This document shows, one piece after another, positions 23,089-34,405 of a stretch of 64,000 nucleotides of DNA. The notes under the pieces are model-generated. The model did no database searches, was not told the DNA's origin, and worked only from the letters and a program-made list of their open reading frames with translations. Position 1 is the stretch's first letter. Each line of letters begins with the position of its first letter. A program made the position numbers and the translations under genes. This DNA comes from Maratus speciosus (taxonomy: Eukaryota; Arthropoda; Arachnida; Araneae; Salticidae): the NCBI GenBank assembly GCA_963932465.1, contig OZ010786.1, positions 600,149,038 through 600,213,037 on the forward strand, given 5' to 3'.

Positions 23089-23610
23089 CAGTAGAAGATC
23101 TTTATAACGCGATTCTATATAACGCAATTCTCCATATAACGCACAACTTCTCAGATGTAAACAATGAATTTTGCAGGTAAGAAGCACCTGAAATCCCACA
23201 TCGTAAAAAATTGCTACTCTCTAGAAAACTACATTTGATACATTAATTCAACTTTATCTCCTTAATTCAAAACTTTTTAATGAAAAAAAATTGCTATTAT
23301 TACAATAAATATTATATTTTTGGAAATGAGTAATATAATGAATGATTGGGTCCAGGTATAGTTGGACCATGTTTATAAAATAAACAATATAAAATGATCA
23401 TATAATGCAAAAATTTATAATTTGGATAATTCCTGGTGACAAGAAGTGCAGTATAAAGATACTCTAATGTATTTTGGTATGTTTCGGATTTATATGGTCG
23501 TGTTTATAAGGTAAATTTAATGATGTGTGAAATGTCATTCATATAATGCAAAATTCTATATAACGCACAACCTTGCATTTTTAGGTTTGCGTTATAAAGA
23601 TCTTCTACTG
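23089..23610. mobile_element. Pogo/Tigger-like MITE nested in the hAT element
   Basis: The ends CAGTAGAAGATCTTTATAACGC and its exact inverse (23589-23610) are 22-bp perfect inverted repeats flanked by TA (23087-23088 and 23611-23612). Further copies of ATATAACGCA lie just inside both ends. 522 bp, non-coding. The perfect ends suggest it is younger than its hAT host. Confidence 0.85.
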
Positions 23611-23756
23611 TATTATGATATTTAGCTATTGTAAAAATTGATGATATTACAGAAATTCTAATTTTCCTAATCCCGGGATCCCGGGATTGAATCTAATCAA
23701 TCCCGAAATCCCGGGATTGGAAATTAGTCTCGGAATTGTAATCCCTAGTAATATAT

Positions 23757-24511
23757 AAGTACCATGATTCCCAATCTTTTTAACACTTTCCAGCATAGTT
23801 GAAAAGTGTTTATGAATTTGGTTTGTATGTCTGCTGTCTGTCTGTTCTCTAACTCTCGTATATGTACTCAGATTGTCATGAAATTTTTATATGTTATTGA
23901 GGTTTACTATATAATGTTTGGTATTGAAAGTGAAGGATGGTGTATTTATAGTTCATTTTCAGGGACACACAAAAGAATTCCATTACATTATTATCTATGG
24001 GGAAAAATTGTTTGTGGTGCATTTTAATGATATGATTATGCTTCAAACATAATGAAATCCCTGAAGTGCACTGCAACATGTTTTCTATATATTATATGGC
24101 ATTTATTGTTCATTTACAGAGATACACAAAATAATTCTGTTACAGGATCGACTAAGATCAATAATTACTGGAAATTTATTTTCTGCTATGGTATGCATTT
24201 TTAAATTGAATCTAATTTTGAGTGTATTAAATGGTGTGGATAAATTTTCTAGATTGCATCCAGAACTACACAAATTTTTACTGAGTTATGTGTTTTTTAA
24301 GTTGCATATTTAGATATCTCATTTCATGTGTTTCCTAATCTTGGCCTATTTTTCATTCTTGTTTATTTCATGATTAAAATTTTTAATTATGCAGACCTTC
24401 AATTATCAAAAATCATCTTGATAATTTTAAATTATGTCTTTAATTATCAAAACTCATCTTGATAATATTAAAATATTATATTTATTTCAAGCAGTGTAAT
24501 TTATTATTACT
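23757..24511. other. Intron sequence, no gene
   Basis: AT-rich. A repeated phrase (AATTCCATTACATT at about 23975 and AATTCTGTTACAGG at about 24130, both after GGGACACACAAAA/GAGATACACAAAA) suggests an old internal duplication of about 160 bp. No gene or RNA seen. Confidence 0.4.
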
Positions 24512-24519
24512 GTTATTGG

Positions 24520-25494
24520 TAGGGACGCACCGAAAAGTGATTTTGGCCGAATACCGAATATTCGGCCAACAGGCAAACCGAATACCGAACATTCGGCTAG
24601 CCGAATAGTAGCTGCTAGGCCGAGTACCGAATATTTGGCTTATCGAATACTTTTATATTTCAAAGTTTAAAGGCATTAAAATGTTAAATTTTAAAACAAT
24701 CTTACATAATATTTAAAACAGAAACTTTTATTCTAATAAACAAGAGCTTTTTTCAAGTAAACTTTATGCTGAAAAAAATCTGCTTTGAGTTATTTAAGAA
24801 GAGGATAGTTATAAAAAAATTTTTAATTAATAAAATTTTAAATTTCAGGGCTTCTTCTGATAATTAAAACAAATGAATAAAATTTTCTTAAATTCTAAAG
24901 CAAACATTTTAAAATCAGAGAGATTGTGAAAAATTAGAAGAAAATTGTACAGGATCATATATTTGCTTGTCAGGAAGAGACTAAAGTGAAAGTTAATAAA
25001 TGATACGATCGATTCAAATTTTATATGGTGGCAACTTAACAAGAATAACTGTTCTACTCCCTTTGATTAAGCAAGGAAGTTTTTAAATGCATCCTAGATC
25101 GGTGTCTGGAGTGAGGAATCATTCTCAGAGATTGTAAACGTTGTTCTTAAAATCTTAGCAAGGAACAGATTATTTACTGGACAATGTTGAGGAACTTGCA
25201 TTTGTACATAATAAATTCCTATGAAAATCCTCGTGATTGGCTAATTTTCTTAAATAATACTTAACAAATAGCAAATAAATAATGTAAAAACATTCTCTTT
25301 TATTTAAATATGATTCTGTTTCTAATTATTCTGAATATCTTTATAAGTTGACTGTTAAATGTAGAAATTGTATAAGGTTTTAAAATATGTTTTAAAAGTT
25401 TTTTTAAGTATTCAGTTTGGCCGAATATTTCGATATTCGGCCAAACCGAATATTCGGTAACATTGCCGAATACCGAATATTCGGTGCATCCCTA
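24520..25494. mobile_element. hAT element with CCGAATATTCGG-rich ends
   Basis: A perfect 8-bp duplication GTTATTGG (24512-24519 and 25495-25502) flanks it. The ends TAGGGACGCACCGA and, on the other strand, TAGGGATGCACCGA are 14-bp inverted repeats. Both are followed by many copies of ACCGAATATTCGG. Around 25090-25215 a remnant of a hAT C-terminal dimerisation segment can be read across frames (a serine-rich start, NRL, then EELAFVHN-like). Otherwise non-coding; 975 bp. Confidence 0.8.
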
Positions 25495-25502
25495 GTTATT
25501 GG

Positions 25503-26236
25503 TACTTTTACAGTATAGGGTCCTTGAAGAGATAAGAAAATATGGGCAACATATTTTCTCAAAACCTGTTCATTGTTTCATATTCACAAGCAATTTTTTG
25601 AATATTTATGCAATTTTTTAAATACAAACAAGCCATTTATTGATTTTTATAAACAAACAGATGTAAATTGTATATAAATAACAGCAATATATATATATGT
25701 ATAAAGTTTATTGTGTTTGTTTTCATATTTCCTTATATCCATTTGGCAATAAATCTGACTTTCTGAAGCTTGAATTGCACCCAGTTTTTTATAAAATGCC
25801 AAGGCCCCTATTCTGGAAAAGTACCTTATTTATTTATTTACTTTTTTGAGTATGTTTATAATTTTTTTAGAAACTGTCTTGAGAAAGCACATATGTCTTA
25901 AAAGTAACTACCATGTTGAATTTCACATTTCTAGCTCTAATAATTCTGAACAAATCATAATTTAGAACATTTTCAGCTCATTTTCTACTTTTAAGTTTTG
26001 ATTTGTTTAGAACCACTGCAATTTTGGAAAGTTTGTTGCAGTTACACACAGATAAAAAGTTACCCAATTTTAAGCAGACTGGTACCAGTATTATCCTGAA
26101 AGAATTTTTTTAATTGGTTCAGTAGTTCCAAAGTAATCGTGATTTTAAAACATTTTCCGCACATTTCACTCTATAAAATTTCAAATTTTTTATAAATTAT
26201 TTTGTGCAAGCATTTGTCTTAAAAGTAAGTCATCAG
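25503..26236. other. Intron sequence, no gene
   Basis: AT-rich. Short TATATA tracts near 25690. The words TTTCTAGCTCTAATAATTC and GTCTTAAAAGTAA recur loosely between 25890 and 26230, hinting at an old duplication. Nothing else seen. Confidence 0.4.
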
Positions 26237-26382
26237 TACTGTAGTTGTGAAAAAACCAGAGAATATATGCTAGAGTATCCGCTACAGCTTTACTTGAGAA
26301 ACAGAGTGTATATATAGCTTCTTAAAAGAAAAACCTAGAGGATATATATCATATACTACCAGATACCCTTCAGTATGACAAT
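26237..26382. repeat. Dispersed repeat, copy 2 (copy 1 at 19701-19840)
   Basis: See 19701-19840: blocks GAGAATATATGCTA, CAGCTTTACTTGAGAAA, TAGCTTCTTAAAAG and ATACCCTTCAGTAT occur in the same order as in copy 1, with clear divergence. Confidence 0.5.
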
Positions 26383-26495
26383 TTCAAATTTCTTCCCAGT
26401 AAATCATAATTTTAATTATGTTGTCATGTTTTCAGTTTATTTAACCTTTTTAAATTTTGAATTTTTTAGAAACCTTACTCTTAGTAAATCTTGAT

Positions 26496-26579
26496 TTTTC
26501 ACCAAAGGATCGTGGGAAAAATGCAAAATTCGTCAAAGGGCTGCAAAAAAAACCCCACAAACTTCATCAAAGGGCCGCA

Positions 26580-26618
<39 letters not shown>

Positions 26619-26660
26619 AAAAGTTAATTTTGTCAAAGGGCTGCAGAAAAAATACAGAGG
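26496..26660. repeat. Short array of the 31-bp minisatellite (about 5 units)
   Basis: Units such as CACCAAAGGATCGTGGGAAA and GTCAAAGGGCTGCAAAAAAA match the unit of 17812-18455 but have drifted towards GGGCTGC or GGGCCGC instead of GGATCGC. A long A/AAAAG run (26578-26621) interrupts the array. Frames on both strands are repeat artefacts. Confidence 0.75.
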
Positions 26661-27008
26661 TCTCTTTAGAAAACCACACGCACACAAATATCTATAGTTG
26701 TTATTATAAGTATAGTTTTTAATCTGAAATAATTTACTTAACTAACTTTTGAAAAATTAGATTAAACCGAATCTAACTTGCAGGAACTTGACTCAGCCTG
26801 AAATTGACCCAAATGAAAATGAGTGTTAACATGACCTGCAACAAAAATAATTAGCATTGGTAGGGGATTTTCCCCCTCCCTCCTCTGCTGTAACATTTCA
26901 GAAAATTTGCTGTGAATCTCAGATTTTTTTTTTTTTTTTACTCAGAATCATCCCTGGTTTATTTATAACTCAAGTTCCTGGTATCACAACACAGTTTTAA
27001 ATATCCTG

Positions 27009-27046
<38 letters not shown>

Positions 27047-27367
27047 AAGTTTCAATATTTGCTTTAGTTTGAAAGATTTTTTTTTTTTCTATTAGTGCTT
27101 TGCTATATCCAAGTATACAATTATATTTATACCCAGAATGATCTACATGCTACATATGCATCAATCCTGATAATTTATGTTGTAACTAGTTTAAGAATTC
27201 TTAAAAAAATTTTACTTTTTGTTTAGTACTTTTTTCAATCTTTATTTGCATGAAAGTTTAATTAAATATGATGTAATAATTCTTTTCTTCAGTTCAATTT
27301 CATGCATCATTTTATAATTTTGAAATATTCAGTGTGGCATCTATTAATTCTTCTTTCTTTATTCTAG
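26661..27367. other. End of intron before UGGT coding exon 2
   Basis: Contains an A tract at 27011-27044 and T tracts at about 26927-26939 and 27080-27089. It ends in a 3' splice site (TTTATTCTAG at 27358-27367). No other feature. Confidence 0.5.
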
Positions 27368-27453
27368 TGAATTTTTAGCTGAAGAAAATGTAGATAATTT
27401 CTGGAAGTTCATTGAAGATTCATCTAAATTAGATCCAAATTTTTTCAAAACAA
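27368..27453 (+). CDS. Uggt: UGGT coding exon 2
   Basis: An 86-base exon between ATTCTAG and GTATGT. Its first T completes the split codon AGT from exon 1, giving the joint EASEFLAEENVDNFWKFIE. EASEFLAE followed after a few residues by FW.F(I/V)E is a strongly conserved N-terminal signature of UGGT (human UGGT1 has EASEFLAE and FWNFVE in the same spacing). It continues DSSKLDPNFFKT and leaves one base (A) for the next exon. This is part of the luminal misfolding-sensor region, before the first thioredoxin-like domain. Confidence 0.9.
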
Positions 27454-27475
27454 GTATGTATTTTAGTTTAATATG

Positions 27476-27837
27476 CAGGCAAAGTTCTTTAATCCGCACA
27501 AGTTGGGACCAAAGGTTGCGCAGATTATGGAATATTGCGGATTATGGATTATATGTCATTTTCTTATTTTGGACACTATTTTAATTCCATATTCAGTATA
27601 ACATGAAAAAAAGAAAAATATGAAATATAATAATTAATTTAATATGCTATCTCAAAAAATGCATTTTTCAAATTCTTTTATTAAAAAATTGATTCTATTT
27701 ACTTTTATACTTAATTTTTTCAGATATTTCTTTTAAAAAAATCATTTTTGGATCAAGAATATGTAAATTTGTTTATTTGTTTACATTCATTATGCAATGC
27801 GAATTATAGAAAATTGTGGATTATGGATCCTTGACTG
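27476..27837. mobile_element. Pogo/Tigger-like MITE
   Basis: The left end CAGGCAAAGTTCTTTAATCC and, on the other strand, right end CAGTCAAGGATCCATAATCC are imperfect inverted repeats, with GCGGATTATGG-type words repeated inside. TA follows the right end; the left flank is TG, so one target base has changed or the end is slightly off. 362 bp, non-coding, and starts only 22 bp past the exon 2 donor. Confidence 0.6.
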
Positions 27838-28458
27838 TATTCTGCTCTATTAACCTTTTCAGTAGTACACTCATATATATATATTGTTTATTTTTTGTGT
27901 GACTTAGGGAGTATGCCTGCACATTCATGTTTCCATATTTCACTGCAGTACAGCCTAATTCAACTAATATTTTCTTATTGAAATTTTCATCTTATTTAAT
28001 CATAGAATCTTTACGATTAAATAAGGCTAAAATTTCTTAAAGAAAATATCAATTCCAAACTGATTACAGTTAGAAAACATTGCTTTACTGCGCAGGGAAT
28101 AAAAATATATTTTACAATAACATAATGGCAGATTAAACATAATATACTATAACTGTAAAACAATGTGACTTTTTGAAAAGAAATTTATATGTTTTATATT
28201 ATATTGTAAATTTATATTGTATTCATTTATATTGTAAAACAAAGTTTAAAAAAGTTTTCCCTTGAAAAATTGTTTTTGATATAACGAAAAAACATACTTC
28301 TGAAAAGGTTAAATACTTTTTAACATATTTCTTAAAAATTTATATTTGTATAATATTACACTTCAAATTAGATTTTCTATATTATTTGCTAAGAATTTGT
28401 AATATTTTTACTAATTTACTTATGTGATGGAAATTTCATAATCCAAGTTTTTCTTTAG
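27838..28458. other. Intron sequence between UGGT exons 2 and 3
   Basis: AT-rich, no gene. It ends in a good pyrimidine tract and 3' splice site (TTTTTCTTTAG ending at 28458). Confidence 0.5.
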
Positions 28459-28589
28459 AATCTGTGAAATCCCAGTATGATGCTATCATTGACATCACTA
28501 GTAATTATCTTTCATCAACGAAGATTGCACTTCTAAAATTCTCACTAGCACTTAGAGCTTATTCACCTGCGGTTGAAGCCTTCCATCAG
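28459..28589 (+). CDS. Uggt: UGGT coding exon 3
   Basis: A 131-base exon bounded by TTCTTTAG and GTAATT. With the one base carried from exon 2 it makes exactly 44 codons and ends in phase 0. The product includes YDAIIDITSNYLSS, LKFSLALRAYSPAVEAFHQ. The pattern (F/L)KF.L(S/A)LR.YS..(I/V).AF.Q is characteristic of UGGT at this position (human UGGT1 reads FKFCLSLRSYSATIQAFQQ). The next coding exon lies 20.6 kb downstream because this intron has absorbed the mariner, Academ-like, Copia and MITE insertions. Confidence 0.9.
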
Positions 28590-29402
28590 GTAATTGCGAA
28601 TTTTAAACTAAAATAATTAACTTATATAGGATGTCCCAAAAAGATTGAAACATGTTTTAATTCCTCTATTTGTTGTGGGATTTATAAGCAATGCAAATTG
28701 AAAAAGTGTTCATTATAGGGTGGGAATTAAAATTATGTTGATGAAAAAGTCCTGGCACTGCTTTTGAAAAAGCTACTTTTTAATTTATCTGAACCTTGGG
28801 TTCTATAAATTATATTTAAAAAAAAAAAAAAAAACACCATGCCCTGACATGTAAAACAATAAAAATCTCATTCTTCTACTACCAAAATTCACCAAGTTAT
28901 GATAAATTGAATTTTATGAAATTTTGGAGCTTTTTGCCAATAAAAAATCACGTGTATGTTTTTAGCATCACAGAGCTGTGAAATTTCATAAAATTCAATG
29001 TATTAATTCACTCGGTGCATTTTGTTCATAGGCAAATGGAATTTTATCTATTCAACTTATCACGGCATGGAGAAAGTTTCTTTAAACATATTAAAGCATG
29101 TTTCATTTTTTTTTGGAAATTTACCGCATGAGGGAAACAAAGGTTGGAGCAAAATTTTTGTAGGGATATCCTCCCGGAAGGGGTTGCTGTAATAGTAATT
29201 TTTTTTACATTTTTTTTTTTTTGGCACTTTTTGCAAAATACCAATCTGAAAATAGAAGCAATCATGAGCTCTTTGCAAGTGCATACCTCACATTTATGAT
29301 ATTAGACAAGATATTGATGAAAATTTTCAATTTCCAGAGTCAAATCAGAGCATAAACACTTTACAACAACAAAAAAAAAAAGTGAAAATTATTTAGTTCA
29401 TA
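28590..29402. other. Start of UGGT intron 3, no gene
   Basis: AT-rich. It has an A tract at about 28818-28834 and a T tract at about 29210-29221. A roughly inverted pair of AAATTTCATAAAATTCAATTT-like words lies around 28905-28925 and 28978-29000. No gene seen. Confidence 0.4.
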
Positions 29403-30332
29403 AGGGTGTCCTGTATACCAGGTTTGGTGGTTAATAATTTTTATTTTTTTTAGGAGATGACCCTGGGAAAAAAGGGTTGGTTCATAGTCTAAATTCTTAT
29501 GTCATTTTATATCTGTGACAGTACCAATCAAAATGCCAGTGATGTTTAGGCCTTTTCGAGCAACATGTCAAGTAAACATGTCAAGTTTCCAGTCAAATGA
29601 AGTGCATGTGCGGCACATACTGTTTTTCTTGTTCAATCAAAAGAAAAATGTAAGTGAAAGCCATCATACACTTGTGGAAAATTACGGTGACAGCGTCCTA
29701 ATGCAATATTGAGGGATGACTCCGGATTACCATCAACATTGGACTCAAAACTGAATCGCTTTGGAAAGGAGACAATTCCGTGCATTTGGTGGGAACAGAA
29801 GTGTATCGTGTACCATGAGCATCTATAATCAGATGAAACACTTAATACCATTCCCTACCTTCAACAAATAATCAATTTCAACTGTACATTGATCCATAAA
29901 ATGACCAGAATGTGCTAAAAGACATGAAAAAGTTATTTTGCTGCACCCTCCCCCTTGCACACACACACAGCAAAAATGGCTATAGACTCCATTTTTATAC
30001 TTGGCTGGTAAATCTTGCTCACCTACTGTACTCACCAAACTTGGCCCCATCTGACTACCACTTCTTTTCATTTATGTCTCACGCACTCTTCACGAATCTC
30101 TTCAACAATTATGGAGTTGTCGAAAAATGACTTAATGACTGGATCACTTCAAACGATGTATGGTTTTTCTGGGAGAGCATTGACAATTTGCCAGAGAAAT
30201 GTGGAAAATCTGTAGCTAGCGATGACACATAATTTGAATAAAACATTTTTTACCTTTCTCCCAAATTATACTTATTTTTGTAATGAAAAAATTAGAATTA
30301 TTAACTGCCATACCTAGTATATACAGGGTGCA
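29403..30332 (+). mobile_element. Mariner element, inactivated
   Basis: The ends AGGGTGTCCTGTATACCAGG and, on the other strand, TGCACCCTGTATATACTAGG share a CCTGTATA core. They continue as a roughly inverted TTTGG..GTTAATAAT block, giving inverted repeats of about 33 bp with mismatches. TA lies at 29401-29402 and 30333-30334. Total 930 bp, shorter than a full mariner (about 1.3 kb), consistent with internal loss. A broken mariner transposase is inside. Confidence 0.7.
29530..30235 (+). pseudogene. Mariner transposase, degraded
   Basis: The N-terminal helix-turn-helix part reads VHVRHILFFLFNQKKNVSES, then HHTLVENYGDS, as in mariner transposases. The C-terminal part reads SPNLAPSDYHFFSFMSHALF, covering the family's S-P-D-L-A-P-S-D-Y motif whose last Asp is the third catalytic residue of the DD34D triad, then LNDWIT and NLPEKCGKSVASD in another frame. 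The middle, which should hold the first catalytic Asp (T-G-D-E-x-W region), is missing or unrecognisable. The second Asp region (D-N-A-R-P-H) is replaced by CA-repeat-like sequence near 29955. Several frameshifts and stops make it dead. Confidence 0.75.
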
Positions 30333-31513
30333 TATGTTTCTTTTTGAAAATTTCTATTTGTAGTGCTATTTAAATTAATATTTAAAAAGTAGTAGTAATT
30401 ATTTGGATGAATTTTAAGTTATTAAAGTAATTATTTTTGTTATACTTTTTCTGTGGCAACTCAATTTAAATTTACAATTATATATAAAAAAGGTTTTATC
30501 AAATTTTAGTTTTATTTATTTTAGATGGATATTTTTGTTACGGTTTTGTTTATACATTGAACAAAATATTTTGTGCAAAATTGTGCATAGATTTCTTTAT
30601 ACATTCATGATATTAACACTTTGCACTCCATTCCAACCTTGGTTCTTACTTACTATTCTATTATTTACATTAATGAAGTGATCTAATTGGAATCCGTACA
30701 GATGTGATAAAAGGAAGTATCCAAAATGTATTTTATAACAATTTTTTTGTGAAGTTAAAACTGACTGATATGTATCATAAACAAAATTTAGCATTATAAA
30801 AAACAGCACTGTTATTCGATGTGCTCTCTTTTAACAAAGTATAGTCCAGGCAAATTAAGATAAATATGCCTTCAACCCGGGCAAAATTGCAATAGAAGAT
30901 CTGTTAACTGATTTTGTATCAGTAACCATTACTGAGAAATATTACCAAAATCAGACAAAATCCGAACGCGGGAACACCCTTAAAAATAGATTTTAAAAGG
31001 AACTGAATCATATGTCGGTTTACGTTGTATTGTTGCATAGTTTTTAGTAGCGACTTAAGACGATAGAGAGCAGCACTAACCAATTTGGACCTCTGATTTT
31101 TTTATCAACGAATTTACTGCTTTATAAATATCTGTTAATTAATTATAATTCCCATTATCATAATCAGTTTTTAATTTCTAAAATCCTCTTATGTTTCTTT
31201 CCTGTATATATGTATAATAATCATATTTTTTATTTCTCTGTTAGATAATTTTATTTTCTTCTGCAGTAGTATTTTTCTGCGGAGCAGTGCTGTATGTTTT
31301 GATTTTATGAACGAAGTGTCAGTTCTAAATCTCGATTCTATTAAATTCTGAAAATGACAAATTTAATCCTATTTGTTCTGAGTTATTTAAGTAATTTAAA
31401 TCTACATTCAAATCGCAAGTCTTCAAATAGTTATTTAGGTAGATCCAACTTTTTAATTTACCTATTCGCATCGGAATCTTCTTGGAACGAGACTGGAAAC
31501 ATTTCATACTCTA

Positions 31514-32029
31514 ATGAATGTTTTAGGTGCAATCGGAACTCTCATGAATGGTTCAGAATTATTTGAAGTACTTGAGGAAATCTATGGAACAAATACTGTG
31601 GTACATCTGATGACAGGGAGAGCTGTTTCTAGGGCAATACGAGGACATATGCTGGTCGATGCAGCTCTTAGTTGCCTACTAGTTTCAGAGATTTTCCCAC
31701 CCAATGAACATGGATCTTCCCATGACCTGGTAAAGGAAGGTTGTGATCTGTTCGACAATATTATGACCGGCCAAAAACAAATGAAAGACATTGAACTGTG
31801 TGACGCGGTATCTCAGATTGACATTGCTCTGGAGACTAAGAAAAGTCACTTGAAATCTTGTTCGAGAACAAGTAAACTCTGGTTAGAATATCAGAGAACA
31901 ATCAGTGTTGTAAGAACCTTAATAACAGCTGACAGGATTGGCTCTTGGAAATTGCACTTGCGTGCTATGCTGGAGATTCTCCCAATAATAGTAGCAGCAG
32001 GACATGTTAATTTCTTGGACGTAATATAA
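31514..32029 (+). pseudogene. Academ-like transposase, N-terminal/middle fragment
   Basis: A 171-residue open frame. It contains GAIGTLMNGSELFEVLEEIY, then HLMTGRAVSRAIRGHMLVDA, then WLEYQRTISVVRTLI, DRIGSWKLHLRAM and IIVAAGHVNF. I recognise this order (TGKA(V/F)SRA(I/L)R.H...DAAL; W..Y......(L/V)R; (R/D)(T/I)G.W.LHL.AM; AAGH) from a multicopy family of transposon-borne proteins whose other end carries the HAFTGCDTTS motif. That other end is found here at 43023-44836 on the same strand. The frame stops just after AAGHVNF, where the reverse Copia remnant begins, so the gene was cut by that insertion. A true start upstream is not visible. Confidence 0.65.
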
Positions 32030-32031
32030 CC

Positions 32032-33001
32032 TGTGTGGTTTATATACGTAACAGTCTATTTAAACATGCAGAAAAACCCAGTGGAGGTAAAGGCTGGTAA
32101 ATAGGACGTATTGGAAGTGAAAATATTTAAATGAGCATATATGAAAAACGATCTCTTGACTAGGATAATAAAACAAAATGCATAATAGTAAAGTTAACGA
32201 AAAACGTTTATTTCACTTCGATGACACTAGATGAAGATACAGCAAATAATCAATATGAAGATTAACACAGCAGTGGTTCTTGTACACATAACGACACGCC
32301 ATAACAATGGCGGTTTGCAGAAGGCTTGAAGACATATTTTTCAGACATTACTTTAAGATTTACAACCATTTAAAAATAAACTCATAGTTAAAATAAAACA
32401 ATAAGTATGTTAATCAATACTTCCAGAATGTTGGACCAGCCAACATTCAGTGTCGAGAAAAGTTACTTCCATTTAAAGGAAGATAAAAATGCAAACTAAC
32501 GATGTCCGGATCAGTTATTTATATGAAATGGCTAGGATTGAAATCGACGTTTCGGAGCAGAGACCACGAAACGGACCAATCACAGAACGGCATCGAATCG
32601 ATGCAAAAGCTAGATTCGATGATAGATTCGATAATAGATACGATATTGTCAGTCGCCATCTGGCGGGAAAAATATCGTTACGGAAATACGTAATCACTTT
32701 GAAACGTGGTTTTGCCGATGCAGGTTGCAAAGAAAAATGGAGTCGGGAAAAGATAGAGATAGCTATTGACGTTACAGAACTAATACATTATGTAAAACTG
32801 ATAGATACAGTCCGGAAATGAAGTAAAAAGGTAAGTTAAGTTTTAGAAACATTTATTACTGATATTATGAGCTATTATAATGAAGTAATAAATAAAAAAA
32901 TAAAATATGAATTTGTAAATAAAAAAGATGATTGTGGTATGAAATTATGATAAATAGGAAATAGGAGGCGATGAGAAAACCAGTGTTTGATATCTCTATC
33001 A
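32032..33001 (-). repeat. Probable 3' LTR of the reverse Copia remnant
   Basis: On the minus strand a polypurine tract (GAGAGGGGGG, about 33005-33014) followed by GCAT is succeeded by TGATAG at 33001. This is comparable with the complete Copia element, where GGGAAAGAGGGGCATTC precedes the LTR. The other end is placed at TG (32032), giving TG...CA ends and about 970 bp, close to the 1017-bp LTR of the other copy. No second LTR survives, so this rests on position only. A 110-residue frame on the + strand (32489-32821) inside it has no recognisable domain. Confidence 0.4.
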
Positions 33002-34405
33002 AATGCCCCCCCTCTCATTGCCTCTTTAAATAAAGAGATAACTATAAAAAAGTTAACTCGGAGAGCAAAGGATTAAAAAAATCCATAGATATCACCATTC
33101 AACCCAACTCACCAAAACTATTTGACGAACAAAAAAAATTTAACTTTTTTTTTTAAAAAAAGGTGAAAATTTGAAAGGTGAAACATTTTAAATTTGAAAA
33201 GTTAAGATTACTTCAAAATACAAACTTGAAGAAATACATCTAGTTCATTTCTGAACCCAAAACGTGAAACAACTCCAATAATTGAAAAGTTGAAAAACTT
33301 GAACTTCAAAAAAATAGAAGTCAAAAACTTTAAACGAAGTTTTTAAATATACTTCGAACATGAACTAACAATTTAACAAATTTTAACAAATGACTAGAAA
33401 AAAATTTAAATGATGAAAGTTCATAAAAGAACAAGTTAAATTTTAAAGTTTAAGTGAAAATGTATAGAGAATTTGCTAAACGAGAAAAATCAATTAACTA
33501 TTCAAAACAATTTGTTGGCTAATAACAGATCTTCTTTGCCTAAAGACAGAGGTATACGTATCTCAGACTGAAGATTAACAGAAGCCTAACAAAGAAGTTA
33601 ACTTTAAAAAAGTGCAAAATTCTCATACAATTTAAATTACAAAAAAGAAAATGATGACGTACCATTTCAAAAATATAACAGTTCCCAATTTGGAAACGTT
33701 ATCACCAGCTCTCCAAGATGTCTTGATCACAATAGTTACAATTGAAAAATATTTTTATTACAATTTTAAACAATTCATATAGATAAAATTTTAAGCAATT
33801 GTGAGAAGTTGAGATCCAGGCATCTAGGCTCAAGCAACAAAAACGACGGCTCTTTCAACAAACTAACGTACAAATCCATTGAGAATGAATTAAGGGCACA
33901 TTTATACCACTTTTAGTCTCCCGCTAGCAGGGATCATACATACACATAGATTGGGTGTCGCTCTAGATGCCTAGAATAGATAAACACAAATTAATGATAT
34001 GCATAAAAAAATTCATTGTATAAGCACAGATACAAACAGTTTAAAATAAGATTTCTTTAAATATTTAAAAGCTGTTTTATAAGAAAGAAACCCTTTTACT
34101 AAGATATATTTATGGTTGATTTTAAGTTTTAAAAAAAACTCTAACCAATTAAACTTAGACAATGGTCAAGATAGCTGGTAACGCATGAAAAAGAATATAT
34201 ACTGGCAAATGAACAGGAATCAAAATAGCAATCGTTTACACTTATCCTTTAAACTGAATTTAACAACATTTAGGTACAGTGTAACAACAAAAAGCTTAAA
34301 AGGATTCAACAAAATTCACCAGCATAAACATGGGTACGATGTATGAAAAATTTATATATGATATGAAAAATTTATATATGGAAATGAGATGAACTATATG
34401 AAAAT
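33002..34405. other. Non-coding 3' part of the reverse Copia remnant
   Basis: A-rich on the + strand, without open frames or motifs. A tandem duplication of ATGAAAAATTTATATATG occurs at about 34342-34380. Longer than a usual gap between polyprotein stop and LTR, so another unrecognised insertion may be included. Confidence 0.35.

Larger units (their letters stand above)
21278..23748 (+). mobile_element. hAT element with decayed transposase
   Basis: A perfect 8-bp duplication TAATATAT flanks it (21270-21277 and 23749-23756). The ends AGGGATTACAATCCCGGGAT and, on the other strand, AGGGATTACAATTCCGAGAC are inverted copies rich in ATCCCGGGAT palindromes. A broken transposase lies inside (21768-22492) and a pogo-like MITE is nested near the right end (23089-23610). 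Once autonomous, now dead. Confidence 0.8.

Noticed and set aside
32489..32821. 110-residue charged frame with CpG-rich codons
   Set aside because: Placed inside the probable LTR of the reverse Copia remnant; no domain and no partner frame, so kept out as a gene.
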